Below, piece after piece: positions 21,001 through 30,702 of a stretch of DNA of 64,000 nt (positions within the stretch are counted from its first letter, which is position 1; every line of letters starts with the position of its first letter). Both the position numbers and the translations under genes were made by a program. Location: contig JAKOGI010000123.1 of NCBI GenBank assembly GCA_029747015.1, positions 1,010,001-1,074,000 of the forward strand. Direction: 5' to 3'. This DNA is from Carnegiea gigantea (Eukaryota > Streptophyta > Magnoliopsida > Caryophyllales > Cactaceae). The notes below the pieces were generated by a model that was not told the DNA's origin, ran no database searches, and was given only the letters and a program-made list of their open reading frames with translations.

Positions 21001-24000
21001 CCATGGCCAATGCAACTAGATATTTCTATGTTTATGTTCATTCTTTAATTAATGTTTCCTTGATTAGGTTAATCGGGTGGCTGAACTCCGGCAGCAAGTG
21101 GAGTTAAAGGAAGCTTTCCAGGGAGGTAATGGTTTGCTTAAATGTTGTGGATGGTATTTTGCATTTGTTTCCTCTTGGTTAAGAAAATTTAGATTTGTAA
21201 TGAACTGTGGGATGTTACTGTCCATGAATGCTGTATAAGCACCTAATATGTAGAGTCAATTTCCACACAGTCCTTTTAACTGCTTTGTTCAAATGCTTTG
21301 TTTAGTTGGACTGTTTTTTGTTCCTTTATTAACTTTCTAAATCATGCAGAACTTAAGAGGGGGATTTCCAGCACTAATCAGAGGGGGACATCTCTGATCA
21401 ATGTAAGTCTCCTTCATATCTGTAGAAATTATACTTGCTGTAGTGCCGGATGTTTCTAGATTGATTTTCTCCAATTGGTTTAAACTGGCAGGTTTGGTCC
21501 ACTTAGCAGTAACTATGATGATTTCGTTTTTGTTGCTCTTGTAGTTGGTGTCTTCAAAAGGCATTGAATTAGAGAAGGAAATGCTAGAGGCCGAATATTC
21601 TTTTGTAGTTGACAAAATTGCACGTCTCCAAGAGAAGGTACGGTTAATCATCCTTACCCATCACTACCCACTCCCTGCTCAGTTTTTATGCTTTTTCTGT
21701 CTTGTTGTGCATGGATGAGAGTAAGCTACTATTTGGCTGCATTATTCTCAGGCTTGTGAAGATTTCAAATTTATGTGGCATTGTCAATGGCACCATTTGA
21801 AAACAGCAGTTCTATGGCTTATTGTGGCAAAATCTTTCTCAATCTCACAAATGCCTTATGTCATTATGTGTCTCTAGACGCTAATTGAGGATGAGGTTAC
21901 GAGGGCCAAGAATTGATAGAAAAATGAGTGTCTTGTTCTTTAAACTAGGCATTCAACTTGACTCCTCTTTCACTTCCACTTTTCTTGGAAAATCACTAAT
22001 ATTGCTTTTAACTCCAGTAACCGTATGTTCTCCTGGCCATTTTATTGCTAATGGTTGTGACTTTCATAAAGTGGGATCCGTAGTTTTTCTGTACATTTTG
22101 CTGAAAATTTTTGATTTTTGTTGTAGATTTATTGATAAATCTTCAATTATGCAAGAAAAATCATAAAATGATTGTGTATCCCTTCAGGCAACAAAGCTTG
22201 AGGAAAACATTGAGTCAACACAAAAAGAAATGGAAACTTCGACTGAAGTTGAGATTGAGCTTAAGAAAAGGCTTAGTCAGATGACAGATCATCTGATTCA
22301 GAAACAATCCCAGGTAGATTACCCACATCTAGTTCTGTTTTGATATCTACATTTAGCAGCAATGTTACTCGTCCCCCCCCCCCAATGTTTTTGATGTGTG
22401 GGGACAATTTCCTGTTTCTAGAAGAGGCATGAACTGAAGGTTCACAATAATATTGTTGGTGACCTGTTCGGCAAAAAGATTTGGTGGGGATGCATGTCCA
22501 TGACAAATTTGATTTTGCTAGAATAAGGACAGTTACGCTAGTAGGTCCTTGGAATCAAGGGGCACACTCAAGTGGCTAAAGCACTCCATATCCTAGCTCA
22601 AGAGATTCAATTCTAGGCAAAGTTGCATGGGCTTTTCATTTCTCCTTGGGTGCCCATGTGGGCCTTTAGCAGTCAAACATGGGTGTACACATTTGACAAC
22701 TTCATTTGAGGCAAAAAATGCATAGTTTTTTTTCAAAAATTGCAAAGTCAGGTTAGGCATTCAGACATGGGCATAGACACTAGACCCTTCATTGTGGGCT
22801 GAAAATGCATCCAAAAATTTTAGAAAATTGTAGAGTCTGACGTGACTTACGTATTGGACAAGTGACACTCCAACATAGATGTGGGCAAGTCCAAGCCACC
22901 ATGACCAAGCAAGCCATTGAGGACGTGTTTCAAATGGGAGGCTGGGGTGAGAGACGTGAGGAGATGATTTCAGTTCTTGGATTAATTGCGCAAGCTGAAA
23001 TAATGCAAGGCCTCTGATCCATAAGCTGCCCTTGGCCCCCCTCTGTCCATGCCCTGGCCATTCATTAGGTGGCAGATGACCCCTTTGTCGATCCCGTATT
23101 CTTTCCATTTCACCACCATTTTCTCTTCCATCTCATGCCCCCTTTTTTTTTTTTAAAAAAAAACTTCTTTCTTCTCAGTTCCTAGTCCATCCCTGCCTAG
23201 CCATTGGTGGGGCTCTCCACTGAACCCCTCCCTCTGCAGTATTTGGCCTGCTGTGCCTTCCTTGCACTCTACCAACTCCGATGCACCATACTCTTTCACC
23301 TGTTGACCTGAAGATAGGCGTTTTTTGACTTGTAACATGCTGGTGAGGAGGGGACGGTGTGCGAGGGGGGGGGGGGGTCGAGCTCACTAGTGGATGGATT
23401 CTGCATGGATTGGGTGGGGTGTTGGGGAGGGGACACTGATAAGCCCTTCAGTGGCTGAGGCAATGGTGGATGCTCTGTGGAGGATGCCAAGTGTAAATTG
23501 TGTAATGCATGGGCTGTGATCATCTCCTTTCTCCCCTTTCCTTCAATTATCCTCAAACTTGATACACCCTGTGGACTATATTGTTAACATTGAGTAGCCC
23601 TTCTCTCTCTCTCTCTCTCTCTCTTGCCCCGGGGGTTTGTAAAATGGAAAATAATTTCGTTTCACCTCACCTGGCAGAGTGCTATGTTTTACCAATTACA
23701 ATCACTAATTGATTGCATACTCTAGACTATTTCCTATGCGCGGAAAGTGATGTTCCTAATTCCTCTCACAAACATGAGCTTTGTCTTTGCTATTTTTGAA
23801 TTCAGTCGTTTGACAGCATTATTGAGTTGTTTCACTAACAAGGAGCCTTTAAGCTTTCTACAATGGTGACGACCAATTTTTTGTCAATCCTGCTGGAGCA
23901 GGGTCGACAGAGATTTGGATATGCATGACCTTACCCCTAAGAAGCAGAGTCTGCAGAGAGACACGCCTTCAGTGTAAACATTTGGAAAATATAAAACAGA

Positions 24001-24766
24001 TAATACACATCCATGAAAGCTGAAGACCAGTTTGCAAAACAAAAATGTTATATTGGAAGGAAAATCTGCGTAATCAGTGTAAGCTAGTTCAAGCCGAAAA
24101 TATCATTTTGGTCCAGTTCTGACCTGCAATCTGAATCTGACATGCAATGACTACTGGGGGCTTCACACTAGAATAATGTATTAGCTTCTAAAACTGTGTA
24201 CATGACACAATCAATGATCAAGTATATACAATTTTCTTTGCTAACCAGGTTGAGGCGCTTTCTTCAGACAAGGCGATGCTTCTCTTTAGGATTGAGGTAC
24301 ATCATTATCCCGAACTGCCATTATAATAATGAAACTCCACCCTAGGACGATTGAGATGTCGGATGTCTCTTACCCTTGTAACACATTGGTGCAGGCAGTT
24401 TCAAGGCTACTCGATGAGAATAAATCTCTAATCAATGCAAGTGATATTTCCTGTAGCTCGAAAGAAGATTTAGAAGCAGGGCTATGGGAGTACTCCAGTT
24501 CTAAGCTACGACCCATGTTTGAGGACAAAATTCAATCAGGGAAGCAGCATCTTGGATCACTGCTTAGGCAGTTGGACTCTATTTTTTCAGCTGGTGCAGT
24601 TTTTTTAGCGAGAAATCCAGCTGCCAAATTATGGTCATTGGTTTATCTAGTGTGCCTACATTTGTGGGTCTTGTACATTCTTTTCTCTCATTCGCGGTCC
24701 ACTGAAGAGGTCACATCACGCTCTGTGATATCACTAGAGAACATAAATAACACCCATGGAGTGTGA
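14989..24766 (+). CDS. GC2: Golgin candidate 2 (GC2), C-terminally anchored Golgi coiled-coil protein
   Basis: Golgins are long coiled-coil proteins on the Golgi surface that tether vesicles and shape the stack. Ten exons, all GT-AG: 14989-15042, 15191-16306, 17836-17946, 18941-19000, 21068-21125, 21350-21402, 21545-21637, 22188-22313, 24249-24296, 24395-24766. They join in phase to 696 residues, close to the roughly 670 of Arabidopsis GC2 (At1g18190). The start [18 protein letters not shown] matches the family's opening. Exon 2 encodes an acidic, Ser-rich linker ([18 protein letters not shown]) that runs into heptad-like coiled coil. A coiled coil continues through exons 3-9. Exon 10 ends with a transmembrane anchor at about residues 652-671 ([20 protein letters not shown]) and a short lumenal tail, the usual golgin-84-like topology. 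The ATG at 14989 is chosen because exon 1 alone restores the conserved amphipathic N-terminus. Introns hold LINE and SINE-like debris. Confidence 0.93.
16307..17835 (+). other. GC2 intron 2
   Basis: 1.5 kb with no supportable gene. It contains a poly-C/poly-A tract (17041-17079) and a TTTTG pentanucleotide repeat (about 17453-17480). An ATTTTGAATCC block near 16532-16542 matches the terminus of the MITE at 31750-31914. Confidence 0.6.
18400..18620. repeat. Possible decayed TE fragment in GC2 intron 3
   Basis: The run of short blocks such as GACCCGTGATC, GGGTTTGACCCAG and TTTGTCAGGTCTCG is of a kind seen in decayed plant LTR-element sequence. No frame or termini are visible, so family and limits are uncertain. 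Confidence 0.2.
19345..20648 (+). pseudogene. L1-type LINE ORF2 C-terminal remnant in GC2 intron 4
   Basis: Translated pieces in several frames resemble the end of plant L1-like ORF2: [15 protein letters not shown] and [18 protein letters not shown], then WRWIWLFPL and a zinc-binding reverse-transcriptase-type tail ([18 protein letters not shown]) up to a [13 protein letters not shown] block. Many stops and frame changes interrupt it. It ends with the usual plant LINE 3' text (TTTTTAATACCC, CTTATCAAAAAAT) near 20648. It is in the sense orientation of GC2 and lies wholly within the intron. Confidence 0.7.
22545..22700 (+). mobile_element. Candidate tRNA-derived SINE fragment in GC2 intron 8
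   Basis: An A-box-like AGTGGCTAAAGCA (about 22572-22584) and a B-box-like GATTCAATTC (about 22606-22615) are spaced as in tRNA-derived SINEs. The 3' end is not clear. No target duplication was found. Confidence 0.35.
22676..22835. repeat. Degenerate tandem repeat, unit about 88 bp
   Basis: Two diverged copies (from about 22676 and about 22764) share ACATGGG, then (G/A)ACA, then CTTCATT, then AAAATGCAT, then CAAAAATT, then AGTC, in the same order. Origin unknown. Confidence 0.35.
23597..23624. repeat. (CT)n microsatellite in GC2 intron 8
   Basis: A CT dinucleotide run. The surrounding part of the intron (22840-24240) has no supportable gene; the open frames there are chance frames. Confidence 0.8.
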
Positions 24767-25587
24767 CTGTATCCCTCAAACATGGTTAACAAGCATAATT
24801 TTGGTATTATTTGACCTCAATTCGGGATTGGTGTATGATGCTGAGTTATATGTTCATTCTATGTCGGTGACCATTTGTGCATAAAACATTCCTATCTGTT
24901 TGATGCCTCGGAGTTGAAGGTCACTTAATCAGAGGTCACCACATGGAAAGCGTATTGAGGGCTTGTTCAGTGGAACGAGCGGACTTTGGTAGAGACGAGT
25001 TATTTTACTAGCAGTTAGCTTTTAGATATATGGTTCGCATTCAGTAGTTTATATGGTTGTTTGATATATGTTTTGTTGGGATAACATGTTAATAGGAAAC
25101 AATGTAGAAGGGCATCACGGTGCTGGTGGTGGTCGAAAATTACGTACTTTGTTAAGTGGCTCAATACAACTGCTAATTGTGCTTGTTGCACAGTTAGATA
25201 CTTCCTAACTTTGGGTCTCAAGATTCTTTATTCGTTTTTGTGGAAATGCTCGGAATCCGTAGAACGCTTAGGATAGATCAAATTAAAAAAGGAGAGGAAG
25301 GACAAAGAAGTTTTGTTTTTATTCATGATTTTTCACGTAAATTACGAAACGTTGGAATCGGCTATAGAGCGCAATGTTTTTCACAGTAACATTTCCTAGG
25401 GATGGAAAGAAAAGAAAATAACGATTTTTTTCGGCTATCGGAAGATAATATTTCCAAAAAAAAAATCCACTTATTTTTTTAACATTTGGAAATTAAGAAC
25501 TTTATATCCCAAGGAAAACTTCATTTTGGTCTCCTGAGAACTACGCAATGCAAACATTTGGAAAGACAAATCGCAAGCAAACTAATT
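24767..25587 (+). other. GC2 3' untranslated region and intergenic sequence
   Basis: No coding frame is supported. The first few hundred bases probably form the GC2 3' UTR. The rest is AT-rich. Confidence 0.45.
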
Positions 25588-25594
25588 ACTTAGG

Positions 25595-25905
25595 GTCTGT
25601 TCTTTTCATTGATTTTTTTCAATTTATCAACTTCAACATACTTCAATCCATTTTAACCTACTTTAATCAACTTCAACCCACTTAAATAAAAAATACCAAT
25701 TTCAATCCATTTCAACCTACTTTAACTCACATCGTTCAAAATTTTATTCTCACTATTTTAACCAACTTCAAAAAATATATCAACTTCAATCCAATTCAAC
25801 CAACTTTAACAAAAATACCAACTTCAACATACTTGAATCCATATTAACCTACCTCAACCAACTTTACTCTTTTATCAACCCCAATTTACCAACGAAACGA
25901 ACAAG
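25595..25905. repeat. Low-complexity CAACTTCAA-rich block, possible MITE
   Basis: Words such as ACTTCAAC, CCATTTTAACC and CTACTTTAA are repeated about every 25-30 bases from 25618 to 25880. The edges, CTGTTCTTTTCATTG (left) and the complement of CAACGAAACGAACAAG (right), form an imperfect inverted repeat. This suggests a small DNA transposon whose inside has expanded. No protein frame. Confidence 0.35.
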
Positions 25906-26751
25906 CGGTGTTTGGTTGTTGGTTTTTTCAAACAAAATGGCTTCTCGGGAATTTTTGGCTATATTCATCTAGTTAACAAAGGTGATTTAGTGTTTGCTAA
26001 ACATCTTTTTGTAATAGCTGTTTTAACCAAAAAGTCGGTTTACAAAAAGTTAAAATTGGTAGCCTTTTGTAATAGCTATTTTTGTAAATAACAAGATTGG
26101 CCAAGACTTTACTAGAATTACAAGGCATACCACTTGTATAATCAAAAATTCTGATTTTTTTATTCACGCAACCCCATTTTCAACCTCAGTTATCTCTCTC
26201 CCTCAATCATAGGCCATGGTTGTAATCAATAGTGTTCGCCGACATCGAAGCAAAAAGGATACATATAAATGGAAAAGAAAAAAGATACTTGGAAGGAATA
26301 AAATAGATTTTAAAAAATATACATAAATTTCAATTCTCAACCTCCCCCCCCCCAAATCTCAAATGAATGACAAAGTAAGGTTGTAAGGCGTGGCATCACA
26401 TAAATATCTATAAATTGAAAAGAAAATAACATAAATAGTGAATACAAGAAATGTAGAATTAGTAAGGAAATAAGGTTCCAAGCATTGAAATAATTTTTAC
26501 ATATGACATAAATTTAATTCTTTTTGAAAAGAAAATAAGATAGCCAATAAGTTAACTATCTTGTACAACTAAAAAGTAATGTAGAGAAAGGGCCTGAATG
26601 GAATTATAATATTTTTAAAAACAATTAATTTTACAAAACACTTTTTCTGGAAATAGCTGATTGAAACAATTAATGCAAACAATCAATTCAGACAATTAAC
26701 AGTTAACGGCTAATAGAAATAACTAATAGCTGATTGTCAAACAGCGCCTTA
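25905..26751. mobile_element. hAT-like non-autonomous element
   Basis: The left edge GCGGTGTTTGGTTGTTGG and the right edge, whose complement reads GGCGCTGTTTGACAATCAG, are imperfect terminal inverted repeats of a form common in plant hAT MITEs. The interior is AT-rich with no transposase frame. Limits are approximate and the target duplication was not fixed. Confidence 0.45.
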
Positions 26752-27300
26752 ATCAACACTATTCCTCAAGGGATTGGAGACTTGGAGTGGACAATTCTCT
26801 GTTCTGAAACATTTATGCAACAAGGAGGAAGCCTTCAATCTTCATAGTAATATATGCCAGCAAATTGAAGATGATTTTTCAAGTGAAAATGTTGAAAGTA
26901 AATACAGGATTAGTACGCTAGCAATCAATGTTCCTCTTACGGGTTTGATTTACCGGTTGTTTTTCTCATTTTAGTTGTTCCTATTTATTCGTATTCACTT
27001 GATTTTGATTGTATGCCTTTTGGTATTGAATAATCGGAAAAAAAAATAGAAAGATTTAAAAAATATTTGCATGTTATGACATAGAAGGCGAAAAAAATGT
27101 CTTGCATGCTCTCGAGTTTCACATCACACAAAACTCAAGACTCCTAACTTGTGCATGTATTATAAACACAAGAATTCCATTCGCGAACGGTATAAGAAAA
27201 CAACCCTATGCAATTTCTGTTGTTTTTTTTCCCTTTTTTTCCATGGCATAAAAAAGAGACTCATTAACCAAGAGACTTAGGTCCGAACCCCACGTCCTCC
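26752..27300. other. Intergenic sequence between GC2 and FKBP17-2
   Basis: A 66-codon plus-strand frame at 26774-26974 has no family I recognise and lacks a good start context, so I do not call it a gene. The right-hand part should hold the FKBP 3' UTR. Confidence 0.4.
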
Positions 27301-28836
27301 TCAAACTGGTGCAATCGAGACTTTTTCTACCTCAACAACATACTCAAGGGTGGCATTTGGTGGTACTTGGGCACCTGACCCAAAATCTGCACCATTTTCA
27401 CCAAACCCCAAATTGGAAGGGACAATGACTCTTCTTTTGCCCCCAGCCTTCATTGTCCTCAACACATAGTCTATCCCCTCACACATTCCCCTTGCGTAAG
27501 GCCTTGAACCCCAAACCAGAGCCAATGGCTTCCTACTCCCACCAAATGTGTCCACAAATACCTCGCCGCTGTCCTTTATGGTTCCTTTCAGATCGATCAC
27601 CACCAAGTCCCCCGGTCTTGGTATGGCACCGCCACCTACTCGCATCTCATAGTACCTGTGCCATTAGAATGACTGCATAAATATGAGAAAGATGACCCCT
27701 TTTGGTTTCATCCTAGAAAATTTTCCTCATTCTCGAAAATAGAAACCTGAACTATGACACATTACTAGACTAGAATGATGCAAAACCCAATCTAGGATCG
27801 AACATGAAATACACAACTCAAATTTGACCTAAACCCAAGTTGAAGCTTCAGATTGCAAATTATACACATTATGTTGTCATAGGTGAGGATACGAACGATT
27901 TTATTAGCATACATGAACCATGGTAGCTGCGAGTAAATAGTCCGTACGCATGGTACAAACTTTAACCTAAAAGTCATTCAAATTTGAATGGATAAATCAT
28001 GAATTAAGTAGGGTATAAATACCTTATCCCATTTGGCAAAACTACCTCTTCTTCTTTCTCCAAATCCCTGCAAATTAAACATAGGAAATTATTGAAAATT
28101 ATTATATATAAACAACAATTATATGGGTACTTGGAGGCTGGAGCTGAACCAAAAGCTCAAGTCCAAGACCATACATGACAATTTTGTGGGATTAGTAGTC
28201 AAGGATATCTTAGATTTAATTAAGTCCTTTAGCTTTTATTCATGGTCTTACGTTAAGCGAGGGGGAAATAAAGTTGCACATGCCCTAGCGGATTGGCAAC
28301 CATTTAGCTTTGACAGTAGAATTTGGGAGTTTGATGTCCCAGAAAACATTGTCACTCAGGCATCAGATGACATGTATGCACACATTGATTCCAATTTAAT
28401 ATAATCCCCCTCTTGCTTTGATCAAAAACAAAAAAAAATTATATGGGTACCAATTAGCATAGTTGATAAAGTCTTTGAACATTATCGTCAAGAATCTGGG
28501 TTTGACTCGTGTCCGAAATCTACATAGCTTAAAAAGACAAGTTTGGAGTATTCTTTTCAGCTTGGATTATACAAACTAAAACAAAATGTCTCTCTCAACT
28601 TTCTATGCTCCGTTTTTGCGGAGTAGTAGTTAATTTATAATTTTTAAATCTAAGATAAATCGGAATTAGTCCCTTTGTAATTTTACATTTCAGGGATGAG
28701 TCTACTACATTAAACCCCTCACAACCGCCTTAATGACAGAATTTTTGAGGCATTAAATTTGAATTTGAAACTTAAATTTGATTCCCGCTTACATCAACTT
28801 TTCCCCTCATAGTCATATACTCATATGCATCCCTCA

Positions 28837-28894
<58 letters not shown>

Positions 28895-29291
28895 ATGTAT
28901 GTATATATATTATCAAGCTAGTAAGGTGAGTATTAATGTACCTTGTATTAGCTTGTTCCTGAGAAACTTCAAGGCGGGTCTTAATCTGCTCAGAGACAAC
29001 CCCTACGGCGAGGAACCCAGCCCAAGCAAGCCCGGCCCCGAGCCCGAACCGCCGAGTCAAAGACGACGCAATCCAATCGGTGGTCTCCACGTTTGTCTTT
29101 CTAGAACTTTCCACAACTTTCGGTGTCAGCTGCTGCGACGGAGCTGCGCTCAGCGACGGCTGAGGCGGTGGTTGACACGGCGGCTGAGACGGCGGCGGAG
29201 TCTTGGAGCACGATGAATGTGAGAGTTGGGGAGTTGATGAGACTGGATGAGAGAGAAATGTGTGTTGTGTAAAGCAAGATGCCATTTTCAT
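27301..29291 (-). CDS. FKBP17-2: Plastid FKBP-type peptidyl-prolyl isomerase, FKBP17-2 type
   Basis: FKBPs catalyse or assist proline isomerisation during protein folding; this subgroup acts in the chloroplast, probably the thylakoid lumen. Three exons on the minus strand with GT-AG introns: 29291-28942, 28067-28023, 27655-27301, joining to 249 residues (Arabidopsis At1g18170 is similar in size). Residues 1 to about 75 are Ser/Pro/Gln-rich, like a transit peptide. A hydrophobic stretch (FGLGAGLAWAGFLAVGVVS) follows, then the FKBP domain at about 145-247 (PGDLVVIDLKG to LEYVVEVEKV). The Trp of the FKBP12 active site is replaced by Cys (RGMCEGIDY) and the second key Tyr region reads GFGENGADFGSG, so catalysis may be weak. 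ATG 29291 is the first in frame; 29285 (MASC) is an equally likely start. Confidence 0.92.
28117..28130. repeat. Target-site duplication, left copy
   Basis: AATTATATGGGTAC, repeated exactly at 28437-28450 on the other side of the LINE insert. Confidence 0.9.
28131..28436 (+). mobile_element. 5'-truncated LINE insert with RNase H-like tail, in FKBP intron 1
   Basis: A 306-bp insert between perfect 14-bp target duplications, ending in an A-rich tail (CAAAAACAAAAAAAA). Its plus-strand frame (28123-28404, about 93 codons) includes HVKRGG-like and NKVAHALADW motifs, typical of the RNase H-like domain (RVT_3) at the end of plant LINE ORFs. It lies antisense to the FKBP gene and away from its splice sites. 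The intact tail and duplications indicate a young insertion. Confidence 0.8.
28437..28450. repeat. Target-site duplication, right copy
   Basis: AATTATATGGGTAC, identical to 28117-28130. Confidence 0.9.
28838..28892. repeat. (AT)n microsatellite
   Basis: About 25 AT repeats followed by TGTG/TATG, in FKBP intron 1 about 50 bp downstream of exon 1. Confidence 0.95.
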
Positions 29292-30702
29292 GAATCTCAC
29301 TTGAATTAAGGTTGAAGATGCATGGAACTTGGAAGGAAGCCAAAGCTAAGGGATATTTAGAAGATATTTGGTTCAAAGTGGTAAACTGGAGCCCACCTTA
29401 TCTTTTTATGATTCATGCAACAGAATGTAAAGCATTAAGTCTAATAATTTAAATTCATGATTGTTGAAGCCTTATAAATAGTTTATGTTATAGAATTGTG
29501 AAGGCTTTTTTAACATTTGAACTTAAAGATTTGTCGCGTAAAAAGAGATAATTTTGATATCATATTTAAAAACTATATCAATCAAAAACTTAAATTGATA
29601 TTTAAAAATTCAAAAATAAATTTTAGAGTATAGACAGGTTACTTCATTGAAAATTTAACCCTAATTTTTTTAGTTCAATTTACATTAGAAGAATATAAGA
29701 GTTTCGCTCCTCTTTTTTTCACATGCCTTCTTTCGTTAGGGTATGTGTATAATAATTTAGAGACTACTCCAACAGCAGTAATTCTAGTTGGCGGTTACAT
29801 TAAGTTAACTAGACTACTTCACTTACGTTGTGACCTCTTTAGTTTTTACCGCCTTACTTAACGATTTAAGGACTATGATATAATTTGTACCGTTAAGATA
29901 TTTCGATTAGGGGTTGACTTTTAGTTCACTTGCATCATCCATTGGAAAAATTATTTAAGCTATTTTATAACATTACTTATGTTTTCTAAGTCATCTTGAA
30001 ACATATCTACTCAAACTTCAGAGATAATTTGTCTTAAATGAGACTATTCCGCATGATAAGATACAAGGGAGAAAATTAAAAACTGAAGCATACAATTGGG
30101 GACAAAGGTCAGAAACAGGGCACTGGGAAATGCTAAAAGAAGTTCTATCATAAGATGAATAAACCTTAATCCAAGTATGCTAATCTCTGAGTTCAACTTA
30201 TTAACAGAGATGGATGCACTATTTCAATCATAGGCTGCTCATACAATACAAGACGATAATTCCTAAAAGAACCCTTGCACGCATTATCGACGCTTTCGTT
30301 ACATGAATTTCCAATGATTTTGTACATTCAAAAACAGCCCAAAAAAGGGATTAAGACAGGGACCGGAAAAGTCAAAAAAGAAAAGAAAAGAAAAGAAAGG
30401 CAAGGCCACAATAGCACGATCAAATGCACAGTTACATTACAGGAAAGACGAGGAGACGAATACCAGAACAGGGAAAAAGACGTATAAAGAATCACAAGTC
30501 TCAAATTTGAGGTATATATGATGGTTCAAGATCTTTATCTAGCCTCACTTTTCACAATTTCTTTTCCAGATCACTGTAGAAGTTTGCCTCTTATATGCAT
30601 TATTTTGCGTTGTTGAAATGTGGCCTTCCAGAAGCAGTTTTTCACCATGGGGAAACAAAAAAAAAAGGCCTTCTTTTGCACATTTTTCTGAAAGCGTGAT
30701 GA
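29292..30702. other. Intergenic: FKBP17-2 upstream region and Raf kinase 3' UTR
   Basis: The left part should contain the FKBP promoter and leader; the right part (up to 30702) should hold the kinase 3' UTR. No other gene is supported. An AAAAG repeat lies at about 30377-30400. Confidence 0.45.

Noticed and set aside
22761..23556. Overlapping minus-strand frames in GC2 intron 8
   Set aside because: Low-complexity Pro/His-rich text without a conserved motif or splice support.
26774..26974. 66-codon plus-strand frame between GC2 and FKBP
   Set aside because: No recognisable family, weak start context, and it abuts a MITE edge.
28887..29216. 109-codon plus-strand frame over FKBP exon 1
   Set aside because: Antisense shadow of the transit-peptide exon.
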